This document shows, piece after piece, positions 34,563 to 43,205 of a stretch of DNA of 43,205 nucleotides. Where the stretch lies: NCBI RefSeq assembly GCF_001591465.1, contig NZ_BCUY01000027.1, positions 1-43,205 of the forward strand, in the 5' to 3' direction. A model generated the notes under the pieces. It was given only the letters and a program-made list of their open reading frames with translations. It was not told the origin of the DNA and searched no databases. Source of the stretch: Cytobacillus firmus NBRC 15306. GTDB taxonomy: Bacteria; Bacillota; Bacilli; Bacillales; Cytobacillaceae. The stretch's first letter is position 1, and the number at the start of each line of letters is the position of its first letter. The position numbers and the translations under genes are program-made.

Positions 34563-35954
34563 ATGAAAAGATTTATAGCGCACTTAACAGTATTAGGCCT
34601 GGTGGTGGGTTTGCTTTTGCCTTACCCCGCTGCAGCCGTGGGAGAGGAATTGGGCAGAACAGGAAACAGCAGCTCAGAAGAGCAAGTATTTAAGCATAAA
34701 AAACCATTAGAATATCCAACCTTGTCAAAAGCAAATCGTCCCGAGGATGCAGGCTTTTCTTCCAAAAAGCTCAGAGAGGTCGATAAGATGATCGAGGAAG
34801 AAATAGAAAATGGTTTTCCGGGTGCAGCTTTAGTCGTAATTAAAGATGGCAAGATTGTTAAAAACTCCGCATATGGTTCAGCCAAAGTCTTTGATGGATC
34901 TGATCCGTTAAATCACCCGCAGAAAATGAAGACAAAAACCATGTTTGATTTAGCCTCAAACACGAAAATGTATGCCGTTAACTTTTCACTGCAGTATCTT
35001 GTCAGTGAAGGAAAGATCAATCTTGAAGAAAAAATCCAGCATTATTTTCCTGAATTTAAAGATTCAGCGGACGATGAAATAAAAGGGAAAGGTGAACTCC
35101 GGATCATCGACTTGCTCCACCATACTGCCGGATTTCCTTCAAGCATCCATTATCATAATCCTGAAAGGGCGGGAGAATTGTATTCCCAGGAACGCAGTAA
35201 AACGCTTTCCATGATTTTAAAAACTCCCCTTCAGTATGAACCTGGCACCAAACAGGTTTACAGTGACATTGACTATATGCTGCTTGGATTTATTATTGAA
35301 AAAATAACTGGAGAACAGCTTGACCGTTATACTGAGAATCATATTTATAAGCCTTTAGGGTTAAAGCATACTTTATTTAATCCTCTCCTCAAGGGATTCA
35401 AAGAAAAGGATTTCGCTGCAACTGAACTTCACGGCAACACAAGGGATGGCGTCATTTCATTTCCTAATATCCGGACCTATACCCTCCAGGGAGAGGTTCA
35501 TGATGAGAAGTCCTTTTATTCAATGGATGGAATATCCGGGCATGCAGGTCTCTTTTCCACGACTTCAGATCTTGCTGTCCTGATGCAGGTGATGCTTAAT
35601 GATGGGGGCTATGGAAATATAAAGTTATTTGATAAACAAACAATTGATAAATTTGTAGAACCTTATGATATGAATCCTACATATGGGTTAGGATGGCGTT
35701 TGAATGGAGATTCAAGTATGGAGTGGATGTTCAGCGAGTATGCCGGGAAAGAAGTATTCGGGCATACCGGCTGGACAGGAACAGTAACGGTGATAGACCG
35801 AGAAAATAATTTAGCAATCGCTCTCCTGACAAATAAAAAACATTCTCCTGTCATCGATCCATTAAAAGATCCGCATAAGTTTCAAGGTGACACATACAGT
35901 ATCAGTCAATATGGAAGTGTAATTTCAGCGGTTTATGAAGCATTAAATCACTAA
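34563..35954 (+). CDS. Exported beta-lactamase-family serine hydrolase (class C/PBP4* type)
   Basis: 463 residues from ATG 34563, with SD GGGGGAGA. A signal peptide covers about 1-26 (KRF..LLPYPAAAVGEE, cleavage likely near AAA-VG). Active-site order: S-N-T-K in FDLASNTKMYAV, Y-S-D in VYSDIDYMLLG, and H-T-G in FGHTGWTGT, the KTG equivalent. Family members are D,D-peptidases, esterases or wall-modifying hydrolases related to YbbE; a true beta-lactamase role is not implied. The gap 34323-34562 contains an A+T-rich promoter region but no other gene. It may be an insertion between moaB and argG relative to B. subtilis. Confidence 0.88.
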   Translation: MKRFIAHLTVLGLVVGLLLPYPAAAVGEELGRTGNSSSEEQVFKHKKPLEYPTLSKANRPEDAGFSSKKLREVDKMIEEEIENGFPGAALVVIKDGKIVKNSAYGSAKVFDGSDPLNHPQKMKTKTMFDLASNTKMYAVNFSLQYLVSEGKINLEEKIQHYFPEFKDSADDEIKGKGELRIIDLLHHTAGFPSSIHYHNPERAGELYSQERSKTLSMILKTPLQYEPGTKQVYSDIDYMLLGFIIEKITGEQLDRYTENHIYKPLGLKHTLFNPLLKGFKEKDFAATELHGNTRDGVISFPNIRTYTLQGEVHDEKSFYSMDGISGHAGLFSTTSDLAVLMQVMLNDGGYGNIKLFDKQTIDKFVEPYDMNPTYGLGWRLNGDSSMEWMFSEYAGKEVFGHTGWTGTVTVIDRENNLAIALLTNKKHSPVIDPLKDPHKFQGDTYSISQYGSVISAVYEALNH

Positions 35955-35963
35955 ACTATTGCA

Positions 35964-35997
35964 GGCAAAAGCCAAAACAGAGCTTTTGCCTTTTTTT
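35964..35997 (+). terminator. Serine hydrolase terminator
   Basis: GGCAAAAGC and GCTTTTGCC form a 9-bp stem followed by seven Ts. Confidence 0.92.
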
Positions 35998-36010
35998 ATT
36001 GGAAAAATTA

Positions 36011-36028
36011 TATTTATTTTTATACATT
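36011..36028. promoter_or_regulatory. Candidate ARG box 1 upstream of argG
   Basis: TATTTATTTTTATACATT matches the ArgR/AhrC consensus TNTGNATWWWWATNCANA with two mismatches. It starts 94 bp before box 2, about nine helical turns. The surrounding A+T richness makes chance matches possible. Confidence 0.4.
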
Positions 36029-36042
36029 TTTAAGAATAAGTA

Positions 36043-36071
36043 TTGATTTTTAAAGAAAAGGTTGTTAAAGT
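36043..36071 (+). promoter_or_regulatory. Promoter candidate for argGH
   Basis: TTGATT (36043-36048) and TAAAGT (36066-36071) are 17 bp apart, lying between the two candidate ARG boxes. Another TATAAT (36121-36126) is too close to the SD to be likely. Confidence 0.4.
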
Positions 36072-36104
36072 AAGAGAATAATAAATGAATAAAAACATAA
36101 TTTG

Positions 36105-36122
36105 ATTGTATATTTATACGTA
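36105..36122. promoter_or_regulatory. Candidate ARG box 2 upstream of argG
   Basis: ATTGTATATTTATACGTA matches the ARG-box consensus with two mismatches and includes the diagnostic TTG and ATAC halves. It lies just before the argG SD. Confidence 0.5.
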
Positions 36123-36143
36123 TAATCCAAGGAGGAAATATAT

Positions 36144-37352
36144 ATGTCTCAAAATAAAGTAGTTCTTGCATACTCAGGCGGTTTGGACACATCAGTTGCG
36201 GTTAAATGGCTGCAGGATCAAGGTTATGCAGTTGTTGCCTGCTGCCTTGACGTTGGGGAAGGAAAAGATCTGAACTTTATCCAGAAAAAAGCTTTAACTG
36301 TTGGAGCAATACAATCCTATGTGATTGATGCAAAAGAAGAATTTGCTAATGAATATGCATTAATAGCGCTGCAGGCACATGCTTTATACGAAAATAAGTA
36401 TCCATTGATCTCTGCTCTTTCACGCCCGCTGATCGCCAAAAAGCTTGTTGAAGTAGCAGAAAAAGAAGGTGCAGTAGCAGTCGCGCATGGATGTACCGGC
36501 AAAGGAAATGACCAGGTTCGTTTTGAAGTGGCAATTCAGGCTCTAAACCCTGATCTTCAGGTGTTAGCTCCGGTTCGTGAATGGAGCTGGTCACGTGAGG
36601 AAGAAATTGAATATGCAAAACAAAACAATATACCTATCCCAATTAACCTGGATTCTCCATACAGCATTGATCAAAACTTATGGGGCAGAAGCAATGAGTG
36701 CGGAGTTCTGGAAGATCCATGGGCTGCTCCTCCGGAAGATGCATACGATCTTACCGTTTCTCTTGAAAAAGCTCCTGATACACCTGATACGGTTGAAATC
36801 GGTTTTGAAAAGGGTGTCCCAGTCAGCTTGAATGGCAATAGCATGAAGCTTTCCGAACTTATTGCCGAACTGAATGAGCTCGCAGGCAAGCATGGGGTTG
36901 GGCGTATCGACCATGTGGAAAATCGCCTTGTCGGCATCAAATCCCGTGAAGTATACGAGTGCCCGGGTGCGATGACACTTCTGAAAGCCCATAAAGAGCT
37001 TGAGGACTTAACGATGGTTAAAGAAATGGCCCACTTTAAACCGGTTATTGAGAAAAAAGTGGCTGAACTTATATATGAAGGATTGTGGTTCTCTCAGCTT
37101 AACAATGCGTTATCGGCTTTCCTGAAAGAAACACAAACATTTGTAACAGGAACAGTCAGAGTAAAGCTCTTTAAAGGCCATGCAATTGTTGAAGGAAGAA
37201 AATCTCCTTATTCCCTATACGACGAAAATTTAGCAACATATACTTCAGATGATGAATTTGATCATAATGCGGCAGTTGGCTTTATTAAACTATGGGGGCT
37301 GCCGACAAAAGTGCAGAGCATTGTTCAAAACAGCAAGAAGGTGACAGTGTGA
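36144..37352 (+). CDS. argG: Argininosuccinate synthase ArgG
   Basis: 402 residues, typical length. It joins citrulline and aspartate with ATP to give argininosuccinate. The PP-loop is [15 protein letters not shown] near the N-terminus, with [15 protein letters not shown] and [15 protein letters not shown] as further signatures. SD AAGGAGGAA precedes ATG. Its stop overlaps the argH start (GTGA), indicating translational coupling. Arginine control is suggested by two candidate ARG boxes upstream. Confidence 0.98.
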   Translation: MSQNKVVLAYSGGLDTSVAVKWLQDQGYAVVACCLDVGEGKDLNFIQKKALTVGAIQSYVIDAKEEFANEYALIALQAHALYENKYPLISALSRPLIAKKLVEVAEKEGAVAVAHGCTGKGNDQVRFEVAIQALNPDLQVLAPVREWSWSREEEIEYAKQNNIPIPINLDSPYSIDQNLWGRSNECGVLEDPWAAPPEDAYDLTVSLEKAPDTPDTVEIGFEKGVPVSLNGNSMKLSELIAELNELAGKHGVGRIDHVENRLVGIKSREVYECPGAMTLLKAHKELEDLTMVKEMAHFKPVIEKKVAELIYEGLWFSQLNNALSAFLKETQTFVTGTVRVKLFKGHAIVEGRKSPYSLYDENLATYTSDDEFDHNAAVGFIKLWGLPTKVQSIVQNSKKVTV

Positions 37353-38743
37353 AAAAGCTATGGGGAGGCAGATTCACAAAATCTGCTGAAGAATGGGTAG
37401 ATGAATTCGGAGCATCAATTTCGTTTGACCAGGAATTGGTTATGGAAGATATCGAAGGAAGCATGGCCCACGTTTCCATGCTTTCTAAAACAGGAATTAT
37501 TACTGAGAAAGAAGCAGAAAAAATCAAAACAGGCCTTCAGCAGCTAAAAGAGAAAGCAGCCAAGGATGGACTGGATTACTCAGTAAAGCTAGAAGATATT
37601 CATTTAAATCTCGAGAGCCATTTGACTGAACTGACGGGACCTGTCGGCGGCAAACTTCATACCGCAAGGAGCCGAAATGACCAGGTGGCAACAGACATGC
37701 ATTTATATCTCCGCAAGCAGGTGGAGCATATTGTTGAATTGATTCAGGAAATGCAGGAAGAGTTAATCATCCAGGCTGAAAATAATGTGGAAACCATCAT
37801 GCCGGGCTATACGCATCTGCAGCGGGCACAGCCAATCTCTTTCGGCCACCATCTAATGGCTTATTTCTGGATGCTTGAAAGAGACAAAGAGCGATTTTCT
37901 GAAAGCTTAAAAAGAATCAATCTATCTCCTCTTGGAGCAGGGGCTCTGGCTGGAACCACTTTCCCAATCGACCGTGAGTATACTGCTGAACTTCTCGGAT
38001 TTGAAGGCATCTATGAAAACAGCCTGGATGCAGTCAGTGACAGAGACTTTATTATTGAGTTTTTATCCTCAAGCTCAATCCTGATGATGCATCTGTCACG
38101 TTTAAGTGAAGAATTCATCCTTTGGTCAAGCCAGGAGTTTCAATTCATTGAACTGGACGACAGCTTTGCAACTGGCAGCAGCATTATGCCGCAAAAGAAG
38201 AATCCGGATATGGCGGAACTCATCCGCGGTAAAACGGGTCGTGTATACGGTAACCTCATGGGTCTCTTGACAGTACTAAAGGGTCTGCCGCTAGCTTATA
38301 ATAAAGATATGCAGGAAGATAAGGAAGGGATGTTTGATACTGTAAAGACAGTCACAGGTTCACTGAAAATCTTTGCAGGAATGATCCGCACCATGAAGGT
38401 TAAATCAGAGCAGATGGAAAAGGCTACTAAAAATGATTTTTCCAATGCTACTGAACTGGCGGATTATCTGTCTGATAAAGGCATTCCATTCAGAGAAGCA
38501 CATGAGATCGTTGGGAAATTGGTCCTTGTCTGTGTACAGAAGGGATGCTTCCTTGGAGGTTTGCCGCTTGATGATTTCAAGAATGCCCATCCATTGTTCG
38601 AAGAAGATATTTATGAAGTGCTGGATCCATATACAGCTGTCAAAAGAAGAAATAGTGCAGGCGGAACAGGATTCAAACAAGTAAGCATCTCGATTGAAAA
38701 AGCGAAGGAATTCCTCGGCACTAAAGAGTTTGCCAATAAATAA
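37349..38743 (+). CDS. argH: Argininosuccinate lyase ArgH
   Basis: 464 residues from GTG 37349; the frame extends 19 codons into argG without an SD, while AGAAGGTGA precedes this GTG. It splits argininosuccinate into arginine and fumarate, the last step of arginine synthesis. Fumarase/aspartase superfamily signature [16 protein letters not shown] is present, with [13 protein letters not shown] and [17 protein letters not shown] segments. [17 protein letters not shown] is the expected N-terminus. It is coupled to argG by a 4-bp overlap and ends in a terminator shared with the convergent usp gene. Confidence 0.97.
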   Translation: MKKLWGGRFTKSAEEWVDEFGASISFDQELVMEDIEGSMAHVSMLSKTGIITEKEAEKIKTGLQQLKEKAAKDGLDYSVKLEDIHLNLESHLTELTGPVGGKLHTARSRNDQVATDMHLYLRKQVEHIVELIQEMQEELIIQAENNVETIMPGYTHLQRAQPISFGHHLMAYFWMLERDKERFSESLKRINLSPLGAGALAGTTFPIDREYTAELLGFEGIYENSLDAVSDRDFIIEFLSSSSILMMHLSRLSEEFILWSSQEFQFIELDDSFATGSSIMPQKKNPDMAELIRGKTGRVYGNLMGLLTVLKGLPLAYNKDMQEDKEGMFDTVKTVTGSLKIFAGMIRTMKVKSEQMEKATKNDFSNATELADYLSDKGIPFREAHEIVGKLVLVCVQKGCFLGGLPLDDFKNAHPLFEEDIYEVLDPYTAVKRRNSAGGTGFKQVSISIEKAKEFLGTKEFANK

Positions 38744-38746
38744 TAG

Positions 38747-38780
38747 AAAAATGGCGCTGCAGCAAACAGCGCCATTTTTT
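38747..38780. terminator. Bidirectional terminator between argH and usp
   Basis: AAAAATGGCGCTG and CAGCGCCATTTTTT form a 13-bp stem around a 7-nt loop. Confidence 0.93.
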
Positions 38781-39233
38781 CTATTCTTCTTCTTTATCCG
38801 TTCTGACTACGAGGACATCACAGCGGGCATAGCGGGTAATATGTTCAGATACACTGCCGATGATGAAACGTTCAACCGCGTTCATGCCTGTTGCACCGCA
38901 AATGATGAGGTCAACATTGTGCTTTCTGGCAATATCCTTTGGAACTTTCACTTTAGGAGAACCATAGTCAACTTCATATGTTACATTCTCGATGCCTGCA
39001 TCCATAGCCGTTCTTTTGTATTTTTCCATTAATTCTGTTGCGAAACGGTCAGCTCTTTCTGCAATCGTGCGGTCATAGGCTTCAACAGTGGCAAACGTGC
39101 GAGTATCAATGATATGTGCCAATACCAGGGAAGCGTTATTGCGCTTGGCAATTTCAATTGCCTTTTTAAAAGCCCATTCTGCTTCAGTTGAACCATCTAC
39201 AGCGACTAATATGTTTTTATACTTCATGCCCAT
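38781..39233 (-). CDS. Universal stress protein (UspA family)
   Basis: 150 residues from ATG 39233, with SD AAAGGAGGAG 8 nt upstream. A single Usp domain starts at YKNILVAVDGSTEAEWAF and ends with the ATP-binding signature GATGMNAVERFIIGSVSEHITRYARCDVLVV, so it is probably the nucleotide-binding type. Role in stress survival is known only in general. A TATAAT lies at 39261-39256 on its strand. Divergent from the small gene at 39337. Confidence 0.95.
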   Translation of the reverse strand: MGMKYKNILVAVDGSTEAEWAFKKAIEIAKRNNASLVLAHIIDTRTFATVEAYDRTIAERADRFATELMEKYKRTAMDAGIENVTYEVDYGSPKVKVPKDIARKHNVDLIICGATGMNAVERFIIGSVSEHITRYARCDVLVVRTDKEEE

Positions 39234-39336
39234 TTGAATCTCCTCCTTTACCTATATTATACATCTATAAAAACTGAATATCTGTAACAAAAAATCGAAC
39301 AATAGTAAGGCTGATAAAATTTATGAAAAGGAGCAG

Positions 39337-39510
39337 ATGAAGTTGGAAAAGAGAGAACCAAAAGCAGAATCCGGATATTTTTTTGATGAGCAGGGTGCCA
39401 ATGAAGTTAGCGCACAAATCATGAATGCTTATAACAGCGGTGTTATTGATCAGCCCAATGCCGAGTTTGACATGGAGGCTCACGAGCGGAATGAAGGCAA
39501 TCTGCAATAA
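39337..39510 (+). CDS. Small acidic protein of unknown function (57 codons)
   Basis: 57 residues if read from ATG 39337; AAAGGAG is only 3 nt before it, so TTG 39343 (9 nt away, 55 residues) may be the real start. The product is acidic and hydrophilic, with no membrane segment: an ESGYFFDEQGANEVSAQIMN core followed by AYNSGVIDQ and an Asp/Glu-rich end. A perfect terminator begins 7 bp after the stop, which supports a real gene. No family is recognised. It lies between usp and ald. Confidence 0.7.
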   Translation: MKLEKREPKAESGYFFDEQGANEVSAQIMNAYNSGVIDQPNAEFDMEAHERNEGNLQ

Positions 39511-39516
39511 GAAAGC

Positions 39517-39547
39517 AAGCTCTCATAAATGAATGAGAGCTTTTTAT
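39517..39547 (+). terminator. Terminator of the 57-codon gene
   Basis: AAGCTCTCAT and ATGAGAGCTT form a 10-bp stem around AAATGA, followed by TTTAT. Confidence 0.9.
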
Positions 39548-39652
39548 ATGCGGTATGGAAGGAGAAAAATAGGCGAAGGAATTGTATACTTTTCCCTAAC
39601 CCAGCCATATAAAGTTAATAGCGATATCACTAAAAATACGGAGGTATGCGGA

Positions 39653-40774
39653 ATGCGTATCGGAGTTCCAAAGGAAGTAAAAAACAATGAAAACAGGGTT
39701 GCCATGACTCCTGCAGGTGTTATGAATCTTATCCAATTTGGCCATGAAGTTTATATAGAAACGGGTGCCGGAATCGGATCTGGCTTTTCTGATAGAGACT
39801 ATATGAGTGCAGGCGCACATATTGTTCAGACAGCAGAAGAGGCATGGGCCATGGAAATGGTAATGAAGGTAAAGGAGCCGATACAGAGCGAATATATGTA
39901 TTTTCGGGAAGGGTTAATTCTCTTTACATATTTGCATCTGGCTGCTGAACCTGATTTGACAAGTGCTTTAATAAATAATAAGGTTGCGGGCATTGCTTAT
40001 GAAACAGTCCAGCTTCCTAACCGGACTTTGCCTCTATTGACTCCAATGAGTGAAGTAGCCGGAAGAATGGCAGCTCAGGTAGGAGCACAGTTCCTTGAAA
40101 AAATACATGGAGGGAAGGGAATTCTGCTATCGGGTGTCCCGGGTGTGCAGCGTGGGAATGTTACTATAATCGGCGGCGGGGTTGCTGGAACCAATGCGGC
40201 AAAAATGGCAATTGGTCTTGGTGCCAAGGTGACTATGATCGATTTGAATCCAGATCGCCTTCGGCAGCTTGATGATATCTTTGGAAGAGAGGTAACAACT
40301 TTAATCTCAAATCCTTATAATATCGCTGAAGCTGTTAAGGATTCAGACCTTGTCATTGGAGCTGTACTGATTCCGGGTGCAAAAGCTCCTAAGCTTGTGA
40401 CGGAGGAAATGATCAAAACGATGAGCCCGGGTTCTGTTATCGTGGATATCGCCATTGATCAGGGAGGGATTTTTGAAACAACTGATCGAATTACTACCCA
40501 TGACCACCCCACATATGAAAAACATGGCGTCGTTCATTATGCGGTAGCTAATATGCCGGGGGCAGTTCCGAGAACATCAACTATTGCACTGACAAACGTG
40601 ACGGTACCTTATGCAGTTCAAATAGCAAATAAAGGCTGCAAAAAGGCATGTCTGGATAATGAGGCTTTATTAAAGGGAGTCAATACATTAAATGGCTGCG
40701 TGACATACAAGGCGGTTGCTGAGGCCCATAGCCTTGACTATTCAGATACGAGAACACAATTAGAACAGCATTAG
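39653..40774 (+). CDS. ald: Alanine dehydrogenase Ald
   Basis: 373 residues from ATG 39653, the family start [20 protein letters not shown], with GGAGGT 8 nt upstream; the frame extends 40 codons upstream but through the preceding terminator. It interconverts alanine and pyruvate plus ammonia with NAD. The substrate region includes [11 protein letters not shown], and the NAD fold is [24 protein letters not shown]. In bacilli Ald supports alanine use and sporulation. The gene is convergent with the M24 peptidase gene. Confidence 0.97.
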   Translation: MRIGVPKEVKNNENRVAMTPAGVMNLIQFGHEVYIETGAGIGSGFSDRDYMSAGAHIVQTAEEAWAMEMVMKVKEPIQSEYMYFREGLILFTYLHLAAEPDLTSALINNKVAGIAYETVQLPNRTLPLLTPMSEVAGRMAAQVGAQFLEKIHGGKGILLSGVPGVQRGNVTIIGGGVAGTNAAKMAIGLGAKVTMIDLNPDRLRQLDDIFGREVTTLISNPYNIAEAVKDSDLVIGAVLIPGAKAPKLVTEEMIKTMSPGSVIVDIAIDQGGIFETTDRITTHDHPTYEKHGVVHYAVANMPGAVPRTSTIALTNVTVPYAVQIANKGCKKACLDNEALLKGVNTLNGCVTYKAVAEAHSLDYSDTRTQLEQH

Positions 40775-40815
40775 GAAAAGCGGAAGGCGCCCGCTTATCG
40801 GCGACACACTGATCT
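40775..40815 (+). repeat. GC-rich intergenic repeat, family 2, copy D
   Basis: GGAAAAGCGGAAGGCG followed by CCCGCTTATCGGCG and ACACTGATCT matches copy C (10712-10785, minus strand) in its two conserved blocks but is shorter. It starts two bases after the ald stop. Confidence 0.7.
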
Positions 40816-40833
40816 AAATGCAGAATTTATATG

Positions 40834-40866
40834 AAAAATCCGGGGCAGGTTAGCTCCGGATTTTCT
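40834..40866. terminator. Bidirectional terminator between ald and the M24 peptidase
   Basis: AAAATCCGGGG and CTCCGGATTTT pair around an 8-nt loop, with A and T tracts on either side. Confidence 0.9.
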
Positions 40867-40885
40867 GTGGAATTTGTTCAAGTCT

Positions 40886-41983
40886 CTATTTAATAATCTG
40901 AAGTTCTTTCGGGAACTTCGTCAAAACTTCTACTCCGTCTGCTGTTACAGCAAGGTCATCTTCAATCCTCACTCCGGCAACACCTGGGACATAGATACCC
41001 GGTTCGATGGTGAAGACCATACCTTCTTCAAGCAAAAGCGGGTTTGTTTCTGTTAATGAAGGGTACTCATGCACGCTCACACCCAGCCCATGGCCCAATC
41101 GATGCGGGAAATAGTCGCCGTATCCGGCTTCTGCTATCAGGTTTCTTGCTGTCAGGTCAATATCTGCGCAAGTGACTCCCGGCTTGCTCGCTTCCACCGC
41201 TGCAAGCTGAGCTTTTAAGACCGTATCATAAATTTCTTTCTGTTTATCACCGATATCACCGTACGCTACAGTTCTTGTAATATCTGAGCAGTAGCCATTC
41301 CAGACAACTCCGAGGTCAAACAGGACTAAGTCCCCTTTCTGAATCTTCGTCATTCCTGGTGTGCCGTGAGGGGAAGCTCCGTTAGCACCCGTCAGGACCA
41401 TGGTAGAAAAAGACATTTCATTAACGCCTTTTTTCTTTAATGCGTACTCTACAGCAGCCAGAACATCCAGTTCCGTTTTTCCTTCCTGGATCTCGGCACA
41501 GCCTGTTTCAATGGCGAAATCGGCGAGCGCACAAGCTTCGCGGATGGTTTCCAATTCTTTTTCATCTTTAACCATACGAAGCTGACGAAGTTTTTCTTCT
41601 GCCGAAACGAATGATGCACCGCTGAACAGGGCGGTGATTGCTTCATAGCGCTCCACATTCATATGCTCTTTTTCGATTGCTGTTTTATTTACTTTTCCGA
41701 TTCTTTTTTGTATGGATGTCTGGATAAATTCCCAAGGGTTCTGAATATCGCTGTAGCCAATAATTTCATGGCTCCAGCCGGCCTTTTTGGCATGTTCTTT
41801 TTCCATGGCCGGACATACGAGGAATGGCTCTTCTTCCTGGAAAACAGCCAATCCAAGCAAGCGTTCATGTGGGTCGCTTAAAAAGCCGCTTAAATAAAAT
41901 ATATTATCCGGTGATGTTACAAAAGTGACTTGTATATCTTTTTCCTTCATCCACTGTGACAGTTTCTGCAATCTGTTATTCAT
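40886..41983 (-). CDS. Xaa-Pro dipeptidase/aminopeptidase, M24 family
   Basis: 365 residues from ATG 41983 with SD AAGGAGGT; the upstream extension lacks one. An N-terminal creatinase-like domain (1-125) precedes a pita-bread catalytic domain. The dinuclear metal ligands are visible: the two aspartates in LFDLGVVWNGYCSDITRT, histidine in HRLGHGLGVSVHEYP, and glutamates in FTIEPGIYVPGVAGVRIEDD. It cleaves peptides with proline in second position, in the cytoplasm. B. subtilis has several relatives (YqhT, YkvY), so I give no symbol. Confidence 0.93.
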   Translation of the reverse strand: MNNRLQKLSQWMKEKDIQVTFVTSPDNIFYLSGFLSDPHERLLGLAVFQEEEPFLVCPAMEKEHAKKAGWSHEIIGYSDIQNPWEFIQTSIQKRIGKVNKTAIEKEHMNVERYEAITALFSGASFVSAEEKLRQLRMVKDEKELETIREACALADFAIETGCAEIQEGKTELDVLAAVEYALKKKGVNEMSFSTMVLTGANGASPHGTPGMTKIQKGDLVLFDLGVVWNGYCSDITRTVAYGDIGDKQKEIYDTVLKAQLAAVEASKPGVTCADIDLTARNLIAEAGYGDYFPHRLGHGLGVSVHEYPSLTETNPLLLEEGMVFTIEPGIYVPGVAGVRIEDDLAVTADGVEVLTKFPKELQIIK

Positions 41984-42146
41984 AGTGAACCTCCTTATGT
42001 ACTGATACTTTGAGAGTAGCAACTAAATACGATATTGTAAACTTTTTAAACATTGCCAATTCGGGTATATATTAAAAATGGAGCAGGAATAACTTGATTT
42101 CTGTTGAAGTAACATACATAACTTTAAATTTGAGAGGAGCATAAAA

Positions 42147-42827
42147 TTGAAAGTATCATTTCATGGCCATGCAGTAGTGAAAATCGAATCACAGGGCAAA
42201 ACCATCTTAATAGATCCTTTTATTACCGGGAATGATTTAACAGACTTAAAAGCTGAGGATCAGAAGCCAGATGTTATCATTGTCACCCATGGACATGGTG
42301 ACCATCTTGGGGACACGATTGAACTGGCAAAGCGCAATGATTCTCTTGTCATTGCCAACTTTGAGCTTGCCACCTATCTTGAGTGGCAGGGAGTAAAAGC
42401 GCATGGAATGTCGATCGGCGGCGGATATGATTTTGACTTTGGAAGAGTCAAGCTGACACCTGCATTTCATGGAACAGGCCTCGAGACGGAAAATCAGGAA
42501 ATCATCTACCTGGGAATGCCTGCCGGTGTGCTCATCACATTAGAAGGAAAAACCATTTATCATGCAGGAGATACCGGACTTTTCTCTGATATGAAGCTAA
42601 TTGGCGACCGCCATCCGATCGATTTGGCATTTCTGCCGATTGGAGACAATTTTACAATGGGGCCGGATGATGCAGCATACGCAGCAGAACTCCTTGGTGC
42701 CAAAAAGGTTGTTCCTATTCACTTCAACACATTTCCGCCAATCAGGCAGGATCCCCATAAATTCATCAGCATGCTCGAAGATGGGGTCGGGCAGGTTCTC
42801 GAAGCAGGGGAAACAATCGAATTGTAA
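42147..42827 (+). CDS. ytkL: UPF0173 metal-dependent hydrolase YtkL
   Basis: 226 residues from TTG 42147, with SD AGAGGAGC. Metallo-beta-lactamase fold: [10 protein letters not shown] holds the metal histidines and aspartate, followed by [15 protein letters not shown] and [10 protein letters not shown], the expected later ligands. Substrate unknown; widely conserved in Firmicutes. Together with ald and the usp gene it follows the B. subtilis yt region order. It ends in its own terminator. Confidence 0.94.
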   Translation: MKVSFHGHAVVKIESQGKTILIDPFITGNDLTDLKAEDQKPDVIIVTHGHGDHLGDTIELAKRNDSLVIANFELATYLEWQGVKAHGMSIGGGYDFDFGRVKLTPAFHGTGLETENQEIIYLGMPAGVLITLEGKTIYHAGDTGLFSDMKLIGDRHPIDLAFLPIGDNFTMGPDDAAYAAELLGAKKVVPIHFNTFPPIRQDPHKFISMLEDGVGQVLEAGETIEL

Positions 42828-42833
42828 TATGAA

Positions 42834-42868
42834 AACGCAGCTTCTAATGGAGGCTGCGTTTGTTTTTT
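42834..42868 (+). terminator. ytkL terminator
   Basis: AACGCAGC and GCTGCGTT form an 8-bp stem followed by TGTTTTTT. Confidence 0.88.
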
Positions 42869-42943
42869 ATAACTAAATTCGAATCATTTTCCCAGCCTGT
42901 CCGCATACATTTTAGGGAGGACAGGATAAAGGAGGAAGCGAAA

Positions 42944-43192
42944 TTGAACAAAAACCGATATTTGCTGTGCCTGCTGCTGTGCGGCTTGATGCTTTATTAT
43001 GCAGCTCCAAGAATGGGTGTATTTAATGGAGGAACTGAAGGGATTTTTGCCATCAGCTGGCTGGCCCTTGCCCTTTTTGTCATTGCCGGGAACCTGACTG
43101 CATTGCTGTATGCGCCAAAAAAAGCGGCTGTTTCGGGGAAACAGGTGCGCAAATTGGCAGATAGGAAGCGGGTGCGCTCCTTCGGCAGATAA
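42944..43192 (+). CDS. Small two-helix membrane protein of unknown function
   Basis: 82 residues from TTG 42944, with AAAGGAGGA 7 nt upstream; longer starts lack an SD. Two hydrophobic helices, YLLCLLLCGLMLYYAA (about 5-21) and IFAISWLALALFVIAGNLTALLYA (about 34-57), are joined by a short loop PRMGVFNGGTEG. A basic tail (KQVRKLADRKRVRSFGR) would lie in the cytoplasm. I do not recognise it. The context gives no clue beyond lying downstream of ytkL. Confidence 0.75.
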   Translation: MNKNRYLLCLLLCGLMLYYAAPRMGVFNGGTEGIFAISWLALALFVIAGNLTALLYAPKKAAVSGKQVRKLADRKRVRSFGR

Positions 43193-43205
43193 TGAAGATT
43201 GCCGG

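Noticed and set aside
34563..35954. Beta-lactamase resistance gene
   Set aside because: Only fold motifs are shared; the Y-S-D and H-T-G variants are typical of peptidase/esterase relatives and do not show lactam hydrolysis.
39533..39652. 40-codon N-terminal extension of Ald
   Set aside because: It would start inside the terminator of the preceding gene; the family start is ATG 39653 with a good SD.

Overview
The window looks like a chromosomal segment from a Gram-positive, endospore-forming Bacillaceae bacterium, close to Bacillus in the broad sense (Cytobacillus/Mesobacillus-like; the genus cannot be fixed from this alone). Reasons are moderate A+T content, strong AAGGAGG-type ribosome binding sites, a SigG-type promoter before an alpha/beta SASP gene, a GerW/YtfJ sporulation gene, a tyrosyl T-box, an rpsD leader, CcpA cre sites, and a gene order that, as I recall the B. 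subtilis map, follows its acuA-to-ytkL region. There is no prophage, CRISPR array, rRNA, tRNA or complete insertion sequence.

Layout. 1-2.8 kb: divergent acuA/acsA (acetyl-CoA synthetase and its acetyltransferase) with cre sites. 2.8-8.5 kb: a class A penicillin-binding protein with a repetitive acidic/basic tail, T-box-controlled tyrS, and rpsD with its autoregulatory leader. 8.6-14.2 kb: a three-GAF diguanylate cyclase (DgcP type), methionine gamma-lyase under a perfect cre, free-methionine-sulfoxide reductase, refZ and hisJ. 14.3-20.7 kb: ezrA (apparently frameshifted), braB, the nifZ-thiI tRNA-thiolation pair and sspA. 20.8-25.2 kb: acyl-CoA synthetase mbcS, amidohydrolase ytcJ and a RarD permease. 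25.2-30.9 kb: NAD kinase, SigW-type sppA-yteJ, ytfI-ytfJ, tpx and the methyltransferase-like ytxK. 31-34 kb: CcpA-activated ackA, an EcsC-family gene and moaB. 34-38.7 kb: a small unknown protein, an exported serine hydrolase and argG-argH with candidate ARG boxes. 38.8-43.2 kb: a universal stress protein, a 57-codon unknown gene, ald, an M24 peptidase, ytkL and a small membrane protein.

Themes. Acetate metabolism is represented at both ends of the carbon switch: acsA/acuA carry cre sites placed for repression and ackA has one placed for activation. Methionine catabolism and repair (megL, fRMsr) face each other. Nearly every gene ends in a clear intrinsic terminator, so transcription units are short.

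Most of the region is conserved core genome and I did not find a large unknown system. The least explained items are: (1) a structured repeat of about 70-125 nt with a 25-nt invariant loop, present downstream of acuA and of ackA in the same orientation relative to each gene; (2) a second short GC-rich repeat family between dgcP-megL and ald-pepQ; (3) apparent one-A deficits in A-runs at the 5' ends of both refZ and ezrA; (4) a 16-codon upstream ORF that contains the megL cre and overlaps the megL start; (5) a 57-codon gene between usp and ald with its own SD and terminator.
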